In this document: positions 17,333-25,164 of the stretch, in pieces
How the letters are laid out: each line of letters begins with the position of its first letter
How positions within the stretch are numbered: the first letter of the stretch is position 1
DNA from: a virus
DNA: 64,000 nucleotides
Virus record (IMG/VR): IMGVR_UViG_3300025872_000046
Span: 19,468-83,467 of that record
Strand: one strand, 5' to 3'
Notes under the pieces: generated by a model
What the model was told of the DNA's origin: nothing
Seen by the model: the letters and a program-made list of their open reading frames with translations, nothing else
The model's database searches: none
Made by a program: the position numbers and the translations under genes

Positions 17333-19821
17333 TGAACGAGACAACGAGGCAAACTGCACTTAGGGAGACATCCGCTTACTTCGAGGGTGATGAGCTCGCT
17401 CCAGACGTCTTCATGAAGTATGCGCTTCGCGACGCAGACGACGACCTAATCGAGACCAATCCGGACCAGATGCATCGTCGACTCGCGAAGGAGTTTGCCC
17501 GTATTGAGGCAAAGTATCCGAACCCGATGAGCGAAGACGAGATCTACGAGCTCCTGAAGGACTTCAAGGACGTCATCCCACAGGGTTCTCCGATGTCGGG
17601 CATCGGGAATTACTACCAACTGCAGAGCCTGTCAAACTGCTTCGTTATTGAGCAGCCACAGGACTCTTACGGTGGCATTCTCTTCACTGACCAGGAGCAG
17701 GTCCAGATCATGAAGCGCCGCGGCGGAGTCGGATTCGATGTCTCCACCATTCGCCCAAAGGGTCAGCCCACCACGAATGCTGCTCGGACGACTGATGGCA
17801 TCGGTGTCTTCATGGAGAGATTCTCTAACTCTACACGCGAGGTGGCGCAGGGCGGCCGACGTGGCGCTCTGATGCTCACGATTGACTGTCGCCACCCGGA
17901 GATCGAGACATTCATTGACATCAAGCGTGACCTGAAGAAGGTGACGGGCGCGAATATCTCTATCCGTTTCACGGACGAGTTCATGCAGGCGGTCGAGGGC
18001 AACACCGGTTTCTGCCTTCGCTGGCCGGTTGAGGCTCATCCCGAGGACGCAGAGATCGTCAAGATGGTCGACGCGAAGCAGATCTGGGATAAGTTCGTTG
18101 ATGCAGCCTGGGCTTCCGCGGAGCCTGGCGCTCTCTTCTGGGACACCATCGTCAACCAAGGAATCGTTGACTGCTATCGTGACGTCGGTTACAAGACGAT
18201 CTCTACCAATCCATGCGGTGAGATTCCTCTCAGTCCTTATGACTCGTGTCGTTTGATGGTCATTAATCTCACGTCCTTTGTAACCGATCCTTTCGGCGAC
18301 AGTCCTACGTTTGACTTCAATCGATTCAACACTGTGGTGATGAAGGCCCAGCGTCTCATGGACGACCTTGTCGATCTTGAGATTGAGTGCGTGGATCGAA
18401 TCCTCGAGAAGATCGAGAAGGACCCGCAGCCAGATCACGTGAAGCGGATTGAATGGGATCTCTGGCACAAGATCCGCGCGGCTGGTAAGAATGGTCGACG
18501 GACGGGTCTCGGCGTCACTGGACTCGGTGACGCTCTTGCAGCAATGAACATTCGCTACGGTGACGGTTGTTCGATCGACGCTACTCGTGAGATCTACAGA
18601 GCTCTCGCAATCGGAGCTCACCGTTCTTCACTCATCATGGCGAAGGAGCGCGGCGCTTTCCCAGCCTTCGACTATGAGAAGGAGAAGGACCATCTCTACC
18701 TGTGCAGGGTGATGTCAGCCTGCAATGGTGACAGCTATAATATGTGGAAGACCACTGGCCGCCGCAACATTGCCCTAACGACTACGGCGCCGGTTGGCTC
18801 AGTCTCCTGTCTTACCAGGACGACATCGGGTATCGAACCTGCATTCCTGCTCTCATACAAGCGTCGTCGTAAGATCACGCAGGGAGATCTCACGTCAAGG
18901 GTCGACTTTGTGGATCCGATGGGTGACAAGTGGCAGGAGTACACGGTCTACCACCACTGGTTCAAGAAGTGGATGGATCGTACGGGAAAGACCGACCCAA
19001 AGGAGAGCCCATACTGGGGAGCAACTGCGAACGACATCGATTGGGAAAAGTCGGTCGACATCCAGGCTGCGGCTCAGCAGTGGATCGATCACTCCATCTC
19101 TAAAACTTGCAACCTCCCGAACTCTGCTACACGTGAGATTGTGAATGACGTCTATATGAAGGCGTGGAAGTTCGGTTGTAAGGGTTTCACAGTCTACCGT
19201 GACGGATGTAGGACAGGCGTTCTGGTGCAGAATGATGAGCCCAAGAAGGAGAAGAAGTCAGAGGATGGGAGACTCACTCCCAGGAGGCCGAAGTCTCTTC
19301 ACTGCGACATTCACCGGGCCAACATCAGGAACGGTGAGAACACTGAGTCGTGGATGGTCCTCATAGGTCTCAACGATGGCAAGCCCTACGAAGTCTTCTG
19401 CGGCATTCCTGAGAATATCGAGATCCCGAAGCGATACAAATCAGGTTCCTTGATTAAAAATGGTAAGCGTGATGGTGTTGCCACATACAACCTCTCTGTC
19501 CCGGTCGGTGACGATGAGAATCTCGTCTTCAAGGACGTTGTCAACCTCTTCGACAATCCGACTCAAGGAGCGTTCACGAGGACTATATCACTGGCTCTCC
19601 GTCACGATGTCCCACTCCAGTACATCGTGGAACAACTACAGAAGGACAAGAACAGTGACATGTTCTCATACGCAAGAGTAATCGCAAGAGTTCTCAAGGG
19701 GTACATCAAGGATGGTACAAAGTCAAGCGAAAAGGGGTGCCCTGAGTGTGGTAACTCAGAGCTCGTCTATCAAGAGGGGTGCCTCTCTTGCAAGGCGTGT
19801 GGCTTCTCCAAGTGCAAGTGA
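17332..19821 (+). CDS. nrdJ: Class II (adenosylcobalamin-dependent) ribonucleotide reductase
   Basis: It encodes 829 residues from the ATG overlapping the helicase stop; an upstream GTG at 17305 would overlap the helicase more. Seen in order: LSNCFVIEQPQDS (first redox Cys), RRGGVGFDVSTIRP, the active-site NPCGE at residues 293-297 (Asn, radical-forming Cys and Glu), and TTTAPVGSVS for the phosphate-binding loop. The C-terminus is a zinc-ribbon-like tail CPECGNSELVYQEGC...CKAC...C, typical of NrdJ. It makes deoxynucleotides without oxygen or a small subunit, but needs B12 from the host. This fits the neighbouring nucleotide-supply genes. Confidence 0.92.
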   Translation: MNETTRQTALRETSAYFEGDELAPDVFMKYALRDADDDLIETNPDQMHRRLAKEFARIEAKYPNPMSEDEIYELLKDFKDVIPQGSPMSGIGNYYQLQSLSNCFVIEQPQDSYGGILFTDQEQVQIMKRRGGVGFDVSTIRPKGQPTTNAARTTDGIGVFMERFSNSTREVAQGGRRGALMLTIDCRHPEIETFIDIKRDLKKVTGANISIRFTDEFMQAVEGNTGFCLRWPVEAHPEDAEIVKMVDAKQIWDKFVDAAWASAEPGALFWDTIVNQGIVDCYRDVGYKTISTNPCGEIPLSPYDSCRLMVINLTSFVTDPFGDSPTFDFNRFNTVVMKAQRLMDDLVDLEIECVDRILEKIEKDPQPDHVKRIEWDLWHKIRAAGKNGRRTGLGVTGLGDALAAMNIRYGDGCSIDATREIYRALAIGAHRSSLIMAKERGAFPAFDYEKEKDHLYLCRVMSACNGDSYNMWKTTGRRNIALTTTAPVGSVSCLTRTTSGIEPAFLLSYKRRRKITQGDLTSRVDFVDPMGDKWQEYTVYHHWFKKWMDRTGKTDPKESPYWGATANDIDWEKSVDIQAAAQQWIDHSISKTCNLPNSATREIVNDVYMKAWKFGCKGFTVYRDGCRTGVLVQNDEPKKEKKSEDGRLTPRRPKSLHCDIHRANIRNGENTESWMVLIGLNDGKPYEVFCGIPENIEIPKRYKSGSLIKNGKRDGVATYNLSVPVGDDENLVFKDVVNLFDNPTQGAFTRTISLALRHDVPLQYIVEQLQKDKNSDMFSYARVIARVLKGYIKDGTKSSEKGCPECGNSELVYQEGCLSCKACGFSKCK

Positions 19822-20476
19822 AGAAGACGAAATCGAACAGGCTATTCGCAACCTAACACAACCGGGGTACGCAGTGAACTTCATCGCAGACGTTTCTAAT
19901 CACATCAAGGCAGTCGAGCTCAAGGTCGATCCGATCATCATCCGAGTGAACAAGTTCGACGAGGATTCGGCGAAGGAGTTTACCTCCCAGATGAGCATGG
20001 CACAGAACACGGGCCAGTCGGTGATCCCCATCGTCATCGACTCCTACGGCGGTCAGGTCTACTCCCTCATGGCAATGATCTCGGCGATCAAGGCCTCCCG
20101 AGTTCCGGTGGCCACCATCATCGAGGGCAAGGCAATGAGCTGCGGAGCGATCCTCTTCAGCTTCGGAGCTGAGGGGAAGCGTTACATGGACCCGGACGCG
20201 ACCCTCATGATCCACGACGTCTCCAGCGGCGCATGGGGCAAGGTCGAGGAGATCAAGGCCGACGCGAAGGAAGTCGAGCGCCTCAACAAGAAGGTCTACG
20301 AGATGATGGCTCGCAACTGCGGCAAGCCATCGGACTATTTCCTGAAGATGGTCCACGAGAGGGGTCACGCAGATTGGTACCTCGATGCAAATGAGGCGAA
20401 GGGTCACAACCTCGCCAACGAGCTTCGAATCCCGACTCTCACTTGTAAGATCAACCTCGATTACATCTTGGACTAA
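19799..20476 (+). CDS. ClpP-like serine protease
   Basis: The S14 pattern is clear: VIDSYGGQVYSLMAMISAI for the oxyanion-hole strand, EGKAMSCGAILFSFGAEGKR with the catalytic Ser (residue 114 from this start), DATLMIHD with the catalytic His (139), and ADWYLDANEA with an Asp (192) aligned to the catalytic Asp. All three triad residues are present. The start is uncertain. The frame is open further upstream inside the RNR gene; GTG at 19799 gives a 23-base overlap and GTG at 19874 would remove it. No Clp ATPase is encoded in the window. The protein may degrade host proteins with a host ATPase, or act in virion maturation. Confidence 0.85.
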   Translation: MASPSASEEDEIEQAIRNLTQPGYAVNFIADVSNHIKAVELKVDPIIIRVNKFDEDSAKEFTSQMSMAQNTGQSVIPIVIDSYGGQVYSLMAMISAIKASRVPVATIIEGKAMSCGAILFSFGAEGKRYMDPDATLMIHDVSSGAWGKVEEIKADAKEVERLNKKVYEMMARNCGKPSDYFLKMVHERGHADWYLDANEAKGHNLANELRIPTLTCKINLDYILD

Positions 20477-20478
20477 GC

Positions 20479-21513
20479 ATGAATATCGTAGCCGAGTACA
20501 TCTGGCAGGACGGAAGCCATCCGACCCACAAACTTCGAAGCAAGACAAAAATCCTGCAATACAGCGATGCAAACAAGCCTTTCGGAATAGAGGACATTCC
20601 TCGGTGGACCTTTGATGGCTCTTCCACCGGACAGGCTTCTGGTGACAGAAGTGACTGTCTTCTGATTCCCGCAAGATTTACTCTTGATCCCACTCGAGAG
20701 AAGAATCACGAGAGAGTCCACATTCTCGTCATCTGCGAGGTCTTCACCGCGGACATGAAGCCCCACGAGTCAAACACTCGCAGCAAGCTTCGTGAAGTTG
20801 TTGAGAAGACCCTTGACCACGAGCCCCTGTTCGGTATCGAGCAGGAGTACACGATGTTCAAGGACGGTCGGCCCCTCGGTTGGCCCACGGGTGGCTACCC
20901 TCCCCAGCAGGGTCCTTTCTACTGCGGTGTTGGATCCGATGAGGTCTTCGGTCGGGAGCTTGTCGAGGAGCACATGGCAGCATGTCTCGACTCCCGCATC
21001 GCCCTTTGCGGTATCAACGCCGAGGTGATGCCTGGCCAGTGGGAGTTCCAGATCGGAACTGCTGACGCTCTCACTGTCTCTGACCACCTCATCTTTGCAC
21101 GTTGGCTTCTCTACCGAATCGGCGAGAAGCACGGGATCACTGTGAAGCTTGATCCCAAGCCAGTCGCAGAGCTTAACGGTGCAGGAGCCCACACCAATTT
21201 CTCAACAAAGCGTATGCGTGAACCTGAGGGAATCTATGCTATCAAGGAAGCTTGCGAGCTGCTTCGCGTTCGTCACGAGCATCACATTGCTCACTACGGC
21301 CACGGTATTGAGCTTCGTCTCACGGGTCACCACGAGACATGCTCCTACAGAGAGTTCCGATACGGTGTGAGTGACAGAGGAGCCTCTATTCGGATACCTC
21401 TCCATGTGGCGCAAGAGGGCTGTGGATACCTCGAGGATCGTCGACCGTGCGCTAACGTTGATCCATACGTCGTGACCCGTCTGCTTCTTGAGGCGGTCTG
21501 CGGGGTGGAGTGA
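20479..21513 (+). CDS. Glutamine synthetase, type II (GSII, eukaryote-like)
   Basis: It has 344 residues, the usual GSII length. GSII signatures are intact: RWTFDGSSTGQASG, GIEQEYTMF, GWPTGGYPPQQGPFYCGVG, INAEVMPGQWEFQIG, NGAGAHTNFSTKRMR, RLTGHHET and SDRGASIRIP, then YLEDRRPCANVDPY. It condenses glutamate and ammonia to glutamine using ATP. Bacterial type I signatures are absent, so this is not a GlnA type I enzyme. It follows the ClpP-like gene by two bases and overlaps the next gene (GTGA). Glutamine would serve GlmS (61395-63212) and nucleotide synthesis. A GSII gene is an unusual phage cargo. Confidence 0.93.
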   Translation: MNIVAEYIWQDGSHPTHKLRSKTKILQYSDANKPFGIEDIPRWTFDGSSTGQASGDRSDCLLIPARFTLDPTREKNHERVHILVICEVFTADMKPHESNTRSKLREVVEKTLDHEPLFGIEQEYTMFKDGRPLGWPTGGYPPQQGPFYCGVGSDEVFGRELVEEHMAACLDSRIALCGINAEVMPGQWEFQIGTADALTVSDHLIFARWLLYRIGEKHGITVKLDPKPVAELNGAGAHTNFSTKRMREPEGIYAIKEACELLRVRHEHHIAHYGHGIELRLTGHHETCSYREFRYGVSDRGASIRIPLHVAQEGCGYLEDRRPCANVDPYVVTRLLLEAVCGVE

Positions 21514-21884
21514 AGCCAGCAAAGATAGAGCTGCTGACAAAAGTTGTAGCATGGAGATTCTTTTCCATGCTCTACGGATTCACGATAACCTACATCTTCA
21601 CCCACAGCGTGGGAGAGTCCGCAGGAATAGTCTTTCTGACGGGCTCAACACTCACCCTCCTTCAGTGGGTGTTTGAGATCATTTGGGACAGACACATTAG
21701 AGAGAGAATTAGGAATGCCCTTTCAAGAGAACAAGGTAGAGCTCATTGGTTGGTACGGTGGAGACGAGGCTCACGCACTTTCGGCTTGGACGAGCACGAG
21801 CAGGGACATCAGCCCAGAGAAGAGAAAGAGAGTTCCAGAGCTTTTGAAGATGCTCGCGGAGAACGGGCACGAGACGCCGTTTGA
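21510..21884 (+). CDS. Small membrane protein (DUF2061-like), overlapping thyX
   Basis: It encodes 124 residues from a GTG overlapping the GSII stop. The first ~70 residues follow the DUF2061 layout: a K-x-x-x-W-R-x-F start, a membrane helix with YGFTITYIFTHSVGESAGI, a second helix LTGSTLTLLQWVFEIIWDR, then a basic end. The last ~57 codons overlap the ThyX gene in another frame and read as a charged, low-quality tail. The gene may be real with an overprinted C-terminus. Confidence 0.55.
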   Translation: MKPAKIELLTKVVAWRFFSMLYGFTITYIFTHSVGESAGIVFLTGSTLTLLQWVFEIIWDRHIRERIRNALSREQGRAHWLVRWRRGSRTFGLDEHEQGHQPREEKESSRAFEDARGERARDAV

Positions 21885-22383
21885 GAAGAGCTCGATTCAC
21901 TTCCTCGTGACAGTGGACACTGCGACTCACATTCATCTCCTCAAGCATCGCATAGGCGTCTCAATCAATGCAGAGTCTGCTCGTTACAAGGAGCTCAAGG
22001 ACGACAAGTACGTGGTGCCGGATGACTGGCCCACTGTCGAGAAAGCGAAGTATATCGCATTCATGGAAGACGCGATAATGCGCTACCATGATACCCTTGA
22101 GCGTCTTGTGAAGGACGGGATGGATCGAAAGCGAGCCAAGGAGTCTGCCCGATTCTATCTGCCCTATGGCAACCAGGTGACGATGGACGTCATGTTCAAC
22201 TGGCGTTCCTTCAATCACTTTCTCAACCTGCGGATGAAGAGTGACGCTCAGAGGGAAGTGAGAGAGATCGCAGAGCAGATGCTCCAGCTCGTTGCCGGCA
22301 TCCCAACAAATCCGTTCAAGCACACGATCGAGGCGTTCGGTCTCGCTGACAGAGTCGAGGAAACTTTCCACCCACCTTACTGA
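21715..22383 (+). CDS. thyX: Flavin-dependent thymidylate synthase ThyX
   Basis: It encodes 222 residues from ATG 21715 with an AGGA just upstream; an upstream in-frame start at 21673 is less likely. The ThyX motif is LKHRIGVSINAESARY (RHRxxSxNxxSxRY-type, with K for the first R). NGHETPFEKSSIHFLV and the terminal Tyr-rich helix also fit the family. It converts dUMP to dTMP using FAD and NADPH. The gene overlaps the membrane-protein gene by 170 bases. A ThyA-family enzyme is encoded separately at 40275-41231. Confidence 0.92.
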   Translation: MPFQENKVELIGWYGGDEAHALSAWTSTSRDISPEKRKRVPELLKMLAENGHETPFEKSSIHFLVTVDTATHIHLLKHRIGVSINAESARYKELKDDKYVVPDDWPTVEKAKYIAFMEDAIMRYHDTLERLVKDGMDRKRAKESARFYLPYGNQVTMDVMFNWRSFNHFLNLRMKSDAQREVREIAEQMLQLVAGIPTNPFKHTIEAFGLADRVEETFHPPY

Positions 22384-22389
22384 CTGCAG

Positions 22390-22421
22390 TATAGTTATCG
22401 ATGGACGGGTAAACAGCCCGT
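22390..22421 (+). promoter_or_regulatory. Candidate late promoter and leader hairpin of endolysin gene
   Basis: TATAGTTA at 22390-22397 is followed by an ATG (22401) that opens a three-codon frame ending at 22412. A small stem (ACGGG 22405-22409 with CCCGT 22417-22421) follows. The RBS-like AAAGGA precedes the true ATG at 22435. No convincing -35 box is present. Confidence 0.4.
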
Positions 22422-22434
22422 AAAGGATAACAGC

Positions 22435-23235
22435 ATGCCGCCAGTTAAGCTCGTTCCAGTTGATCTCTCGATCGCATCGTCATACAACAAGTCAGGTGGG
22501 ACAGGTGGTCCCAGAGCAAATCTCACGCCCCTTGCCAAGCTGGGTAAGGCAGGAATTGCCCACCCCGAGATGGCACCGGCTCTCAAGGCACTCTCTGATG
22601 CAGTTGCTGCTGCAGGTGGTGATCTCCGAATCACTGAGTGCCACAGAGATGTTGCAGTCCAACAGGCTGCAAGGACAAAGTATGACAACTGGGTAAAGGC
22701 TGGCAAGCCGTCGCCCGGATCTGCAACCTGGAACGCCGCCACCATGAAGAACGCTTTCGTGGCTCTTCCGGGTCGCTCCGGTCACAATGCAGGCAGAAGC
22801 ATCGACGTTCACCTCTCAGAGCTCAAGTTCCCGGGTGTCCCTGCAGATAAGCAGCTTGACAAGCTCTGGGACCTCGCAATTCCTCTTGGCTGGAAGCCGA
22901 TCATCAAGACTGCGGACGAGGGAGCGAAGGAAGCCTGGCACTTTGACTTCTGGGGCGAGCTCACTGGCGTTCTCAACCGGCTCGGCTATGAGCAGGCCGC
23001 ACTCTGCGGCGCTCTCCTCGTTGGTCACGGCGATCTCCAGGGTTTCCCCGCGGTCACACAGGCCCTTCTTTGTCGTGCTGGATTCGATATTGGCAAGATC
23101 GACGGTGCTCTCGGTCCCAAGAGCATTGCCGCACTTTGTCTAGCCCTTGGGCTCGCAGAGGCTGTCGTGAAAGCGAAGATTACTGCAGGCGATGAGTCTA
23201 TCTGGGCTGCTCTCCTCGCTCTCCCAGTGAAGTAG
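22435..23235 (+). CDS. Endolysin: M15-type peptidase with peptidoglycan-binding domain
   Basis: It encodes 266 residues. The M15 zinc site is visible: GRSGHNAGRSIDVH gives His117 and Asp124, and EAWHFDF gives Glu166 and His169. The region LRITECHRDVAVQ precedes them as in D-Ala-D-Ala carboxypeptidase-type enzymes. The last ~80 residues (LLCRAGFDIGKIDGALGPKS) match a PG_binding_1 repeat. It would cleave peptide cross-links in the cell wall at lysis. No signal peptide is seen, so a holin is expected elsewhere. A virion-associated role is less likely. Confidence 0.88.
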   Translation: MPPVKLVPVDLSIASSYNKSGGTGGPRANLTPLAKLGKAGIAHPEMAPALKALSDAVAAAGGDLRITECHRDVAVQQAARTKYDNWVKAGKPSPGSATWNAATMKNAFVALPGRSGHNAGRSIDVHLSELKFPGVPADKQLDKLWDLAIPLGWKPIIKTADEGAKEAWHFDFWGELTGVLNRLGYEQAALCGALLVGHGDLQGFPAVTQALLCRAGFDIGKIDGALGPKSIAALCLALGLAEAVVKAKITAGDESIWAALLALPVK

Positions 23236-23254
23236 TCAAAGGGAGTCCACAAGT

Positions 23255-23282
23255 TTGTAAAGTCTCCGTCAGGATGTATTAT
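23255..23282 (+). promoter_or_regulatory. Candidate promoter of the DNA-glycosylase operon
   Basis: TTGTAA, 16-base spacer, TATTAT. A GGAGG RBS (23291-23295) and the TTG start at 23302 follow. Confidence 0.55.
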
Positions 23283-23301
23283 CTTGATACGGAGGTGAAG
23301 C

Positions 23302-23754
23302 TTGTGGACTCCCCCAAAGTACGGACTAATCCAAGAGAAGTACTGGCCTGATCCCTGGAAGATCCTTGTCTGCTGCCTCTGTCTCAACCTCACTACGAGG
23401 AAGCAGATGGAACCAGTTGTTGAAAGGATGTTCCAGCGATGGCCTGATGCAAAGTCTCTGTCAGAAGCTGATGACGCAGAGCTCACGGATGTCATCCGAA
23501 CTCTTGGCATGTGGAAGAAGCGCGTCAATACTCTGAAGAAGATGTCGGCCCAGTATCACGAGGGCAAGTGGAATGACGTCCTCCAGCTTCACGGAGTTGG
23601 GAAGTATGCCTCGGACGCGTACCGAATCTTCGTCCTCGGTGACTGGCGCAGCGTCCAGCCGCAGGACCACGCTCTCAATGACTACCACGACTTCCTGAAG
23701 AAGCACTACGGCGAGTCAGAACATCCGTCTGCCAACCACAACTTCACCTGTTGA
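23302..23754 (+). CDS. MBD4-like HhH-GPD DNA glycosylase
   Basis: It has 150 residues from a TTG start with a good GGAGG RBS. It matches the catalytic domain of vertebrate MBD4 over most of its length: GLIQEKYWPDPWKILVCCLC at the start, the hairpin-helix-hairpin LHGVGKYASDAYRIF (96-110), then SVQPQDHALNDYHDFL, whose Asp122 aligns with the catalytic Asp of MBD4. It lacks the Fe-S cluster of EndoIII/MutY and any methyl-CpG-binding domain. MBD4 removes T or U opposite G, the products of 5-methylcytosine or cytosine deamination. The same substrate here is inferred. It heads a group including an Fpg/Nei glycosylase. Confidence 0.85.
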   Translation: MWTPPKYGLIQEKYWPDPWKILVCCLCLNLTTRKQMEPVVERMFQRWPDAKSLSEADDAELTDVIRTLGMWKKRVNTLKKMSAQYHEGKWNDVLQLHGVGKYASDAYRIFVLGDWRSVQPQDHALNDYHDFLKKHYGESEHPSANHNFTC

Positions 23755-23761
23755 CGGGAAG

Positions 23762-23786
23762 ACACAAAAGTTTCACAAAATTGTGT
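23762..23786. promoter_or_regulatory. Inverted repeat upstream of small genes
   Basis: ACACAA and TTGTGT are separated by 13 bases; the right arm could also be a -35 box with AATTAA as -10. It may be an operator for the genes starting at 23829. Confidence 0.3.
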
Positions 23787-23828
23787 TCTCTGTTCATCCG
23801 ATGAATTAAAAAGAACAAGGAGGCTGGA

Positions 23829-24038
23829 ATGACCAATATCGAGCTTGCAGCAGTTCATACGGCTCTTCGGCTTGCACGTGAGCGTTGTGACAGCGAGGCA
23901 GGGTCGACGCCTCGTGATTGGGAGATCACCGCGCTGGCCAACATTGAGAATATGCTCGCTGAGGTCAACAGGACACCTCACGATGAACGACCCGCTCTCA
24001 TGGGATCTTTCAACGCTCGAAAGTGGCATTCGAGCTAG
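23829..24038 (+). CDS. Small hypothetical protein
   Basis: It encodes 69 residues with a clear AAGGAGG RBS. The protein is helical (ELAAVHTALRLARERC) and has no recognised domain. It overlaps the next gene by 56 bases. Confidence 0.6.
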   Translation: MTNIELAAVHTALRLARERCDSEAGSTPRDWEITALANIENMLAEVNRTPHDERPALMGSFNARKWHSS

Positions 24039-24321
24039 AGGAAGAGAAGACGTGCTACCGCTCTATCTCTTGCTCAACTTTTCTTTCGCTGACACTCTCA
24101 TCGGTACCTGTCAATTCTGGGGTGATGAGCCCCACTACATCTCAGCGGTGGGAAATTTCTCTGCCCACCACCAGGGAGACCTCCGCAGGACGGGCTTTGT
24201 CGGAACCACCGAGGTGTGGGAGGGAACGGGCCCAGTGTGGGTCATCTACACCGCAGAGAGTGCAAAGTCGAAGTACCAGTTCCGAGTCAACGGAAGCCTG
24301 CAAACCTGTGATCGATTCTAA
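23983..24321 (+). CDS. Hypothetical protein of 112 residues
   Basis: ATG 23983 is preferred because the in-frame codons upstream read as a Ser/Arg-rich shadow of the preceding gene. The product is beta-rich and aromatic (FWGDEPHYISAVGNFSAHHQ, YTAESAKSKYQFRVNG). No family is recognised. Its stop lies 9 bases before the Fpg gene and shares its AAGGAGG RBS region. Confidence 0.6.
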   Translation: MNDPLSWDLSTLESGIRARGREDVLPLYLLLNFSFADTLIGTCQFWGDEPHYISAVGNFSAHHQGDLRRTGFVGTTEVWEGTGPVWVIYTAESAKSKYQFRVNGSLQTCDRF

Positions 24322-24330
24322 GGAGGCGTT

Positions 24331-25122
24331 GTGCCCGAGGGTCCCGAAGTCGCAAACTTTGTCCGCTCCATCAACAGCTTCCTCGGTGAGGGTGACAGGC
24401 TTCTCTCAGTTACGCCACTATCAGGTCGCTACACGAAGAAGCCCATCGAGGGACTCGCCAACGTCCAGTTTCCTCTCACAATCGAGAGTGTGGGTTGCAA
24501 GGGCAAGTTCATCTACTGGACCTTCCAGGACACTGAAACAGTCATCTTCAACACTCTCGGGATGTCAGGTGCATGGTCAAACGCCCCTCGTCACGCAAGG
24601 GTGAAGTTCGAGACATCCGAGGGTGAACTGTACTTCAATGATCCGCGAAACTTCGGCACCCTAAAGTTCTGCAGCCGCAAGGACTTGAAGGTGAAGCTTG
24701 ATTCACTCGGCCCCGACATGCTCAACGAGATAGTGAAGCCTGCCACTTTCATCGAGAGGCTTCGAAAGCATCCTGAAGCGACCCTGGCTGAAGTCCTCAT
24801 GAGTCAGGGAATCGTCTCAGGAGTCGGAAACTACCTGAAGGCGGACTCTCTCTGGATGGCGAAACTCAGCCCATGGCGAAAGGTGAACCAGACGACAGAT
24901 GAGCAGCTCACAATTCTCTGTGAATCCGTGAAGGATGTCATCAAGACGGCGTACCTCAACGGTGGCTCCACCATCCTCACCTACAAGGGGTTCGACGGTG
25001 AGGAAGGGAAACACTCTATGCTTGTCTATGGCCGAAAGACGGACCCCAACGGCGAGACTGTGGTGTGCCAGGAGACCAAGGACGGTCGCACAACGTGGTG
25101 GGTTCCGCGAGTTCAGAGTTAA
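24331..25122 (+). CDS. Fpg/Nei-family DNA glycosylase with zincless finger
   Basis: It encodes 263 residues from GTG with AAGGAGG upstream. The mature N-terminus PEGPEV carries the catalytic Pro2 and Glu3. KGKF supplies the conserved Lys. FNDPRNFGTL and the H2TH segment SQGIVSGVGNYLKADSL follow. The C-terminal finger keeps the GRTTWWVP loop with its Arg but has only one Cys, so it is a zincless finger like NEIL1-type enzymes. It excises oxidised bases and cleaves the abasic site. Together with the MBD4-like enzyme it forms a two-enzyme base-excision group. Confidence 0.9.
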   Translation: MPEGPEVANFVRSINSFLGEGDRLLSVTPLSGRYTKKPIEGLANVQFPLTIESVGCKGKFIYWTFQDTETVIFNTLGMSGAWSNAPRHARVKFETSEGELYFNDPRNFGTLKFCSRKDLKVKLDSLGPDMLNEIVKPATFIERLRKHPEATLAEVLMSQGIVSGVGNYLKADSLWMAKLSPWRKVNQTTDEQLTILCESVKDVIKTAYLNGGSTILTYKGFDGEEGKHSMLVYGRKTDPNGETVVCQETKDGRTTWWVPRVQS

Positions 25123-25147
25123 ACAACTCTCCTCGGCTCATTACACT
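25119..25147 (+). promoter_or_regulatory. Candidate promoter of methyltransferase operon
   Basis: TTAAAC, 17-base spacer, TACACT; AAGGAG and ATG 25165 follow. Confidence 0.5.
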
Positions 25148-25164
25148 ATTTTGCAAGGAGCAAA

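Noticed and set aside
17632-18621. 329-residue minus-strand open frame
   Set aside because: Antisense shadow of the RNR core; no motif or RBS.
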